Of a stretch of 64,000 nt of DNA, positions 57,601 to 64,000 are shown one piece after another. A program made the translations under genes and the position numbers. The DNA comes from Liolophura sinensis. Taxonomy: Eukaryota; Mollusca; Polyplacophora; Chitonida; Chitonidae. The stretch covers positions 24,317,788 to 24,381,787 of the forward strand of contig NC_088302.1 in NCBI RefSeq assembly GCF_032854445.1, written 5' to 3'. How positions within the stretch are numbered: the first letter of the stretch is position 1; each line of letters starts with the position of its first letter. Under the pieces are notes generated by a model, which had not been told where the DNA came from, ran no database searches, and saw only the letters and a program-made list of their open reading frames with translations.

Positions 57601-57682
57601 TGTGGAGGACTCCCGCAGCCGAAACAGCGAGAGCCGGATTCGAACCCGTGGCCTCATTAGTCTAGGGCGATCGGCTGCGGGC
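57601..57682 (-). mobile_element. tRNA-like fragment with perfect B box
   Basis: Minus strand GGCCACGGGTTCGAATCCGG contains the consensus B box GGTTCGAATCC. The 5' part (CAGCCGATCGCCCTAGACTA) resembles an anticodon-arm region, but no full cloverleaf or A box is seen. Probably the head of another SINE or a tRNA pseudogene. Confidence 0.5.
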
Positions 57683-57751
57683 GATAACAACGCAAATAGA
57701 TTAATAGGCCAAAGAAGGGTCCCTCAGTGAAAATTAAATACCACCATTAAT

Positions 57752-58880
57752 AATCAACCTCTTTGAGGCTCATGGTACTGTGAAGGTTGTGGTTTATCAA
57801 GTTAACATCCAGTGCCTTGTTAAAAGCATTCACAGTTCCCCGATTTAATAAAAAAAAGTAGGGAAGAAAATAAATCCCTAGAAAGCCGTGAATCCTCAGC
57901 TGAAATGCAAGCAAAGGTAATATAGACCGAGACATATATACCGCTACATTGATTACAGGGATAATCAGACATGGAGAAAAAAGTGGGCAAAACACTGTAG
58001 TGTCATTGTTCTTCCGGGCAAAAGAGATCTGGCGAGTGAGCAGTTTATCACTACGTCGGTTTAGTTCATAGATGTGTTTAATTACAACCGAGCGAAGTTC
58101 AGAGCAGTCGGCGTGTGTAAGTGAAGAGAAGCTGGCGCGTAGTTATACACTCTCTCGGGTCACCAGCCGTTCACCAGCAGGACCGCCGCACGCACGGGTC
58201 ATCGATCCCCGATCTTAAGGGAGATTCTTAAGCACTTTTTATGCTATGTACTTTCGTGACAGCAAAATTATTCTGGTATTACTATTTGCTTTCTTTGAAT
58301 CAATTCGCGGTCGTGTTGGCTGAATGCATGGTGGTAATTGACATAGACAACTCGCTGGCAGTTCCTTGCTGAGTTTACACGACCAATCGTTAGTTTGTTC
58401 ATCGAGGTTTGCTGCGTGGACATTGTGTCACTCATATACCTGCCATTGATTCACTACTTAACCAACTTTCTTACTGATGCCAGTGTTTATCTGTTGCCAT
58501 AACACATAACTAACAGAAGTGAGAAAATCCTTACAGTTAGAAAAAATTATACAGTTTTTAAAATTCTTCTTCTTTGTGACAGTTTTAAAAAAAAAAACCT
58601 GAATCGAGTCAGTTTCGATCGAACGAACCCAAAGGGATCATGCGAGTGTTTTTTCAGTGGCCATAACAAAGATCAAGCAGCTATGGAGAGTTTCTCGAGG
58701 AAGAGAAAAGTATATTATCGATATTTTGAAGATCTTTCGTTAACTTTTCTGAAAGCATTTCAATTGTTTGATCCCACTAATCGCTGTTCATGTCGTTTTC
58801 ACAACAATCGAATATTGTCATTGTCGTAAAAAGTACGTCCTCACCCAAGCGAGAACAGTCCCTGTTTCAACATAAGATAT
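57752..58880. repeat. Direct duplication, copy 1 (~1.1 kb, unclassified)
   Basis: Matches 62522-63550 throughout in the same orientation. Blocks are nearly identical, for example ATTACAGGGATAATCAGACA, TGGAGAAAAAAGTG, TTTAGTTCATAGATGTGTTT / CTTAGTTCATAGATGTGTTT, ATCAATTCGCGGTCGTG, CTGAATGCATGGTGGTAATT and GACATAGAC. Its last 40 bases (CCTCACCCAAGCGAGAACAG, TCCCTGTTTCAACATAAG) correspond to one unit of the array that follows copy 2. On the minus strand a hydrophobic 82-residue open frame (57747-57995) is kept only for about 45 residues in copy 2 before a stop, so coding is doubtful. It could be a segmental duplication or two members of an unknown transposon family. Confidence 0.88.
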
Positions 58881-59964
58881 AATAAAGGTTTGGATTTGTG
58901 GTGGACAAATTTCAAACAATATCATCTGAAGTAAAGTCTATTGAAAAGTACTATCACAATGAGATATCTGCTACACCTCTCGTGTAACGTGAGCAGAAAT
59001 CGTGAATGACATGGTATATATACTTGGCTACTACATTTGAATCAGGCAATGATTCTTTCAGGTAACAGTATATATTCCGCTGACTAAATGGAGAAAAAGA
59101 AATAGCTGATGTGGGCTCACATGCTGAGACACTCGTGCAAAAGCACCATTCCCCAAAAGTAACAACTGCAACAACAACAACAGCTCATCACAGCTCAAAT
59201 TGATGAAAGTAACTCATTTGAAAGTAACTCAATTCCTTCAAACCACATTCATTCTGACCCACACGTAGACAGACTTGTGGTGACCAGACAGGTAAAAAAT
59301 CGTGGCAAGAACTTATTAAACATTTGGACGGGAATAAATGCTGGGTTGATCAATCATATTCTCTTATCTCTCTATGTATATACCACCAGGTAAAGCAGGA
59401 TGGGAAAAATCTCCATCTATCGCTAAGAGACTTCCTGATATCTCAATATATATTCACAGTGATGAGATTGGGTTAGCTTTTCTTAGCTCAGTCGCGATGA
59501 TAGGCGCGTTGATGTGCCAACTCCGATAACCTGTGTTGTAAACTAAGGCGCTTTCTGGCATACATCAGCTGTTCTGGCCCGTCTGGAAAGCTACTTCATT
59601 ACACACAGACGTTAAACACGTGGCAGATCCTATACCACAGCTGAAAACATGCAGAAATGTTGTCTGGGAGCTATTGGAGAATAGTACTGAAAGCTCTGCT
59701 GCTCCAAGGAATATCGCCCAGTAATTTAATTTGTGTAAACATAGGTTTCTAATGGTAAACAGTGTTTGGTAGGTAGACTTACTTTAAAAAGCCCATCCCA
59801 GTGCAAAGAATGATCAAAGTACACTGGCTACTGTTCGCATACATGAAACGTCATTAAGCCCCGAAGAGTTATGCCTAATCGATATACATGCAAACTTTTA
59901 TTGGGGGTGTTACTGCATTTATCTGTTAATACATTGCTACGCACATATACTATTTTCCCACAAA
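58881..59964. other. Unique non-coding sequence
   Basis: No gene or element recognised. A short CAACAACAACAA run lies near 59170. Confidence 0.45.
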
Positions 59965-60145
59965 CGGGAGCGCTATGAGTTCAAGTCCAGCTCAAACTGG
60001 ATTCCTTTCCGGCCGGACATGGGAACCTCTTCGGCAACCTGCTGATGGTCGTGGGTATCTCTAAGACCGCTGTTGTATAAGTGAAGTATTCTTGAGTACG
60101 GAGTAAAACACCAATCAAATAAATAAATAAATAAATAAATAATAA
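59965..60145 (+). mobile_element. SINE family A with core deletion
   Basis: CGCTATGAGTTCAAGTCCAG (B box region), CCTTTCCGGCCGGACATGGG, CAACCTGCTGATGGTCGTGG, then directly ACCGCTGTTGTATAAGTGAA, TATTCTTGAGTACGG, AACACCAATCAAATAAATAA. About 40 bases covering CCCGGGCTCTGCCCGG to AATGCTGG are absent. The head is truncated; long AAAT tail. Confidence 0.9.
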
Positions 60146-61663
60146 TAAATAATACTTTTCCCCTTTCTTTCATAAGCTTTACATACACGTGTGTTAACTG
60201 AACACTTTCTATCTGTTTAACTTTTTTCGTCTCTCCACAGAACATTAATGACAAATAATCCTTAGCCAGGCGTTCTGAGAAACAGGTTATTTAAGGAACA
60301 ACTCAACTGATTTATCAATCAATATATGAAACAATGGGTAAGTAAATGACTGGATAAAAGTTATTCACACAGTCGTCTACGCACCAAATCAACCAATCAA
60401 GCAATCAATCTACAACACATACAATCAATGAATTTGTGTCCTTTCATGTAATTAGAAGTCATTTATTCAGTTAATGAATGAATAAATGTACTAGTTCTTA
60501 AATTAGTTAATCAGTTAATTATTCACAGCGAAGATACCCACCAGTGGATACAGAGATGGATTTTAGACATACATGTAGAAGCAGTATAGCCTGCTACATC
60601 CCTCCCAGGAAAATGCGTTTCTCCAGCCGTTCTTGTAACCGAAATCTGATCGACCTTGAAGAATGGATTCCGAGCTTTAAATGGTTGCCTCAGGAATAGA
60701 AGGCTGAGCCTCTACTCAGTGACCACAGAGCTATTAACCCTTGTAATGTTTGTAACAGGTGCGCAGAAATGTCTGGTGTTCCCGAGTAGACTTAACTACA
60801 GTCTGTTGAAACGCTGTATCCTTGCAGCTGTAACGTGGCGAGATCCAAATGGACGTACCCAACCTTATACCTTGAGTTAAACCCTGAAGCTTGGTCCATA
60901 TATCTATGGTATTAAGTAACATGCCATAAAATGACATGATTAACGATTTGGAAAATTCCTCTTCCGAGCACAATATCGCCCGTGTTTTCCTGGCCATATT
61001 TATCTTATAAGATAAGCTTTTATTTCGTATAACACTTTGCGGTCATTCATGTGTTTTAAATATTGATTTTTAGAAACCGACTCGGGGAATAATTGACCTG
61101 GTATGTTACTTTTAATGTCAGACAATCGATAAATAAATATCCGGTCCGACGCTCACATGTTCAAATTTGGAATACTTCCCATCTTGAAGTAGGCGGTATG
61201 TGAAACTGGTTAAGTGTATGTCTAAGTTAATCGCGGATTTGTATGTTATATACTGAAGACCAAAATAAGGTCACACCTGTATACCTGTGCTGTACTTAAC
61301 ATATTCCTTCAGTTTTACAAACCTTTATACATCTTCCTCCTAAAGAGAAGCATCAAGCAAATAGTTGAAGTACTGTGTAGGTCTGACTATGCCAAATAAA
61401 ACCTGCTACCCACCTTTGAAATCGTAACTTACAGCTGTTTGAAATTTGAAATGCTACCCATGGAAGACACCTGCATGCATCATGAAACGTTGCACACACA
61501 TTTGCACAGGTTATGATAATATTTTTAGAGAATATAATTATACAGAAGACTACAGGATAGTAAGTGAAACAGAACAGCGACGACAGTTTGACAATTGGCA
61601 AATGATCACACTCGTCTGCTGTCGACTTATCTCAGTCAGGGTTTTTATTCTAACTGTTCGTGA
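60146..61663. other. Unique non-coding sequence
   Basis: Low-complexity CAAT/AATCAACC-rich sequence at 60300-60500. No gene recognised. Confidence 0.45.
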
Positions 61664-61787
61664 TGGGAAGGACTTCCAGCAACCTCTGGATATCCATGAG
61701 TTACCACTGCGCTCTGCCCGTATTCCTCCCACCATCATGCTGGCCGCCATCGTTTAAACATGATATTCTTGTGTACGACAATCAAAT
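61664..61787 (+). mobile_element. SINE family A fragment, forward
   Basis: GATGGGAAGGACTTCCAGCA, ACCTCTGGATATCCATGAG, CTCTGCCCGTATTCCTCCCA, CCATCATGCTGGCCGCCATC, then a shortened GATATTCTTGTGTACGACAA and TCAAATG tail. Its tail abuts the tail of the next, reversed copy. Confidence 0.87.
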
Positions 61788-61985
61788 GATTTATTTATTT
61801 ATTTATTTGATTGGTGTTGTACGCCGTAATGAAGAATATTTCACTTATATGACGGCGGTCAGCATTATGGAGGAAAGAAACCGGACAGAGCCCGGAGAAA
61901 ACCCACGAACAAGCGCAGGTTGCTGCCAGATCTTCCCACGTACAAGCGGGGAGGAAGCCAGCATGAGCTGGACTCACAGCTAGAG
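61788..61985 (-). mobile_element. SINE family A, reverse, tail-to-tail with its neighbour
   Basis: TTTATTTATTTATTTATTTG, GGTGTTGTACGCCGTAATGA, AGAATATTTCACTTATATGA, CGGCGGTCAGCATTATGG, CGGACAGAGCCCGG, GCAGGTTGCTGCCAGATCTT, GAGGAAGCCAGCATGAGCTG. It stops before the A box. Together with the forward copy it forms an imperfect inverted repeat of over 100 bases per arm. Confidence 0.9.
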
Positions 61986-62521
61986 GATCTAATAAACAAA
62001 TAAATAAATATGTAACTTTTCTTTTAAATGCTTAAATAGTAGCAACATGATGTTAATGGGTGCCCCTTAATGCATTGATTTTGATTTCAATTGATTAGAT
62101 GTTAGATGTCAGTGATCTAGAATCAGTATATCTAAATGCTGCGTTGTGGTAGCTTACAGAACATGAACACAAGGCAAAGAAAAATCACTTTGGGGACTCT
62201 TAAATCACAAGCAGCCACCAGATTTATGCAGAAACGCAATGCAAACAAAACTACAGCATAGGGAGTAAAACTAAAACTTACGATATATGTCAAAAATCTG
62301 TCGATTATTGGACGGATAAACATGGTTTTTTTATTCTATTCTGCTTTTAATGGATACCATACTTTGGTTCAAAAAGTGTTTTTCTGGAGTGGAGAAGAGA
62401 TGTAACGGCAGTTTTGAACTCTCGTTTCCGTCAAGGATATAACCCTACTTTAAATATAATTTTCCACTACACCTAAACGAACACCTAAACGAACACGTTG
62501 AGAATTATACACCACTATAAA
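61986..62521. other. Unique non-coding sequence
   Basis: A short direct repeat, CACCTAAACGAA, occurs twice near 62468-62492. No gene recognised. Confidence 0.45.
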
Positions 62522-63550
62522 TAACCTACCAATTTAAGGCACATAGTACTATAAAGATTGTAACATATTGAAATGTGCCCTCAGTACCTTGTACACAAAC
62601 ATTCAGTTCTCCGATTTAGGAGAAAAAAGGAGAAGCAAAAATCCCTAGAAGACCCTGAATCCTCACCTGAAATGTAAGCAAAAGTAATATAGACCAAGAC
62701 ATATATACTGTTACATTAATTACAGGGATAATCAGACATGGAGAAAAAAGTGTGCGAAACACTGGAGTGTAATTGGACTCCCGGGTAAGAGTGATCTGGC
62801 GAGTAAGCCGTTTATCAGTATGCCGGCTTAGTTCATAGATGTGTTTAATTACACATTAAACAGAGCTAAGCTCAGAACAGTCGGCGTGTGCAAGTGAAGA
62901 GAAACTAGTGCGTAGTTATGCGCTCGCTCTGGTCACCAGCCGCTCACGGGTATCTTAAGCGAGATTCTCAAGCACTTTTTTCTTTGTCCTTTGGTGACAG
63001 CAAAATTATTCTGCTAATGCTGCTTGCTTTCTATGAATCAATTCGCGGTCGTGCTGGCTGAATGCATGGTGGTAATTGACATAGACGACCCGCTCTCAGT
63101 TCCTTGCCGAGTTTACACAAGCAATAGTTAGTTTATTTGTCGAGGTTTGCTGTGAGAACAATGTACGTCTTATATATCTGCCATTGATTCATTACTGTGT
63201 TTTGTTTGTTGCCATAACACACACCTAACAGCCGTGAGAAAGTCCTTGAAGTTTGAAAAAAATTATAAATATTTTTAAAGTTTTCTTTTTTGAGAAAGTT
63301 TTGTAAAAACATGAATCAGTTTTGATCAAACGATCCCACAAAGGCTTATGTGCGTGTTTTGTGAGTTGTCATATGCTACTTGAGAAAGAAAAAAATACAT
63401 ATTGATATTTTGAAGATCTTTCTTTAACTTTAACGGTATGTAAGTCTTTCTTTAGTTGTCCTAAAAGCATTTGAATTTTTGACAACAATAATCCCTGTCC
63501 ATGTCGTTTCCACAGCAAACGAATATAACAATCTTACCGAAGACAAAACT
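62522..63550. repeat. Direct duplication, copy 2 (~1.03 kb)
   Basis: Collinear with 57752-58832, with scattered substitutions and small gaps. About 30 bases of the CACCAGCAGGACCGCCGCAC region of copy 1 (58167-58200) are absent here. Followed directly by the expanded ~40-bp array. Confidence 0.88.
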
Positions 63551-64000
63551 GTCACTACTTAAAGTGCAATGCTCTCATGTGAGACAGAAAGGTATCAAAT
63601 ACGTTCTCATCTAAGCTAAAGGAGTCATTATCTCAAATACAGCGTCTCACCTAAGCTAAAACAGTCGCTGTCTCAAATACAACGGTGTGCAACAAAAATC
63701 TTGCATTTTAAATTGAACGTTACCATTGTTTTAAATACAACGTTCAATCAGTTCAATCGCTGTACGTCACATGTGAGAGTGTTGTGTTTAAGACAGTAGT
63801 CCATTTAGATGAGAGCGTTTCTCAAGTTATCCAAAGCCGTCACTTCTTCAAATACAACACTCTCATACGAGCTATAAGTCACTATTTCAAATACAACGAT
63901 CTCACCTGATCCAAAGTCATTGCTTCAAATGCAACGGTTCCACCCGAGTCAGAACAGTCACTATCTCAAATAAAACGTTAATACTTTATCCAAAACAGCC
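63551..64000. repeat. Degenerate ~36-45-bp tandem array with one inverted unit
   Basis: Units: CTCATCTAAGCTAAAGGAGT + CATTATCTCAAATACAGCGT (63605), CTCACCTAAGCTAAAACAGT + CGCTGTCTCAAATACAACGG (63646), and later CTCATACGAGCT (63861), CTCACCTGATCCAAAGTCAT (63901) and CCACCCGAGTCAGAACAGTC (63939). Around 63772-63822 the plus strand reads GAGAGTGTTGTGTTTAAGAC then AGTAGTCCATTTAGATGAGA, which is the reverse complement of the unit. The array reaches the window edge. Confidence 0.82.

Noticed and set aside
57747-57995. 82-residue hydrophobic minus-strand frame that looked like membrane segments
   Set aside because: The duplicate at 62.5 kb preserves only about 45 residues before a stop, and changes are not biased to silent positions.
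2438-61983. Recurring peptide FDWCFTPYSRIFHLYDGGQHYGGRKPGRA in many open frames on both strands, looking like a protein family
   Set aside because: All occurrences fall within SINE family A copies. They are translations of a conserved non-coding element.

Overview
Eukaryotic, intron-age, repeat-rich DNA. The window has no operons and no dense coding. It contains one convincing intact protein-coding gene, two decayed autonomous transposons, about twenty tRNA-derived SINE copies in three or more families, and more than a dozen minisatellite arrays. The main SINE has a tRNA-like head, a G/C-rich central body and an (AAAT)n tail. A second family ends in (CACT)n. Both, together with the overall composition, suggest a marine mollusc (gastropod or bivalve). 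That is an inference from repeat type and was not checked against a database.

Layout. 0-3.7 kb: a 47/48-bp higher-order minisatellite, two 5'-truncated SINEs with perfect target-site duplications, and a 27-bp minisatellite. 3.74-5.27 kb: a Tc1-type DNA transposon with 30-bp inverted ends; its DD34E transposase is broken by one frameshift and lacks an ATG. 5.3-12.8 kb: SINE pieces, a MITE-like inverted-repeat block and unique sequence. 12.8-15.8 kb: two minisatellites, each interrupted by a SINE. 15.8-25.9 kb: SINEs, an 84-bp array with a duplicated flank, and a local duplication. 25.9-26.2 kb: a perfectly phased 12-bp array. 34.6-36.2 kb: a dead Penelope-like retroelement that still shows reverse-transcriptase and GIY-YIG blocks. 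37.7-40.7 kb: two degenerate arrays, the second carrying a SINE nested within a SINE. 41-46 kb: a young SINE with a perfect 16-bp duplication, a 36-bp array and a 70-bp array. 51.3-52 kb: a 50-bp array.

54.27-55.05 kb (minus strand) holds the one clear gene: an uninterrupted 260-residue KCTD8/12/16-type protein (BTB/T1 plus H1 domain), related to the auxiliary subunits of GABA-B receptors. Its upstream region offers a candidate splice acceptor, an upstream ORF and a weak TATA-like site.

57.75-64 kb: a roughly 1.1-kb unclassified segment occurs twice, in direct orientation, about 4.8 kb apart. A ~40-bp motif present once after the first copy is expanded after the second copy into a tandem array that contains one inverted unit and runs off the window.

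The genes do not form a pathway. The coherent story is the interplay of SINE insertion and tandem-repeat growth around a single neuronal-type gene. No CRISPR array, rRNA gene, confident functional tRNA gene or clearly new multi-gene system was seen. All repeat periods and boundaries were read by eye and may shift by a few bases.
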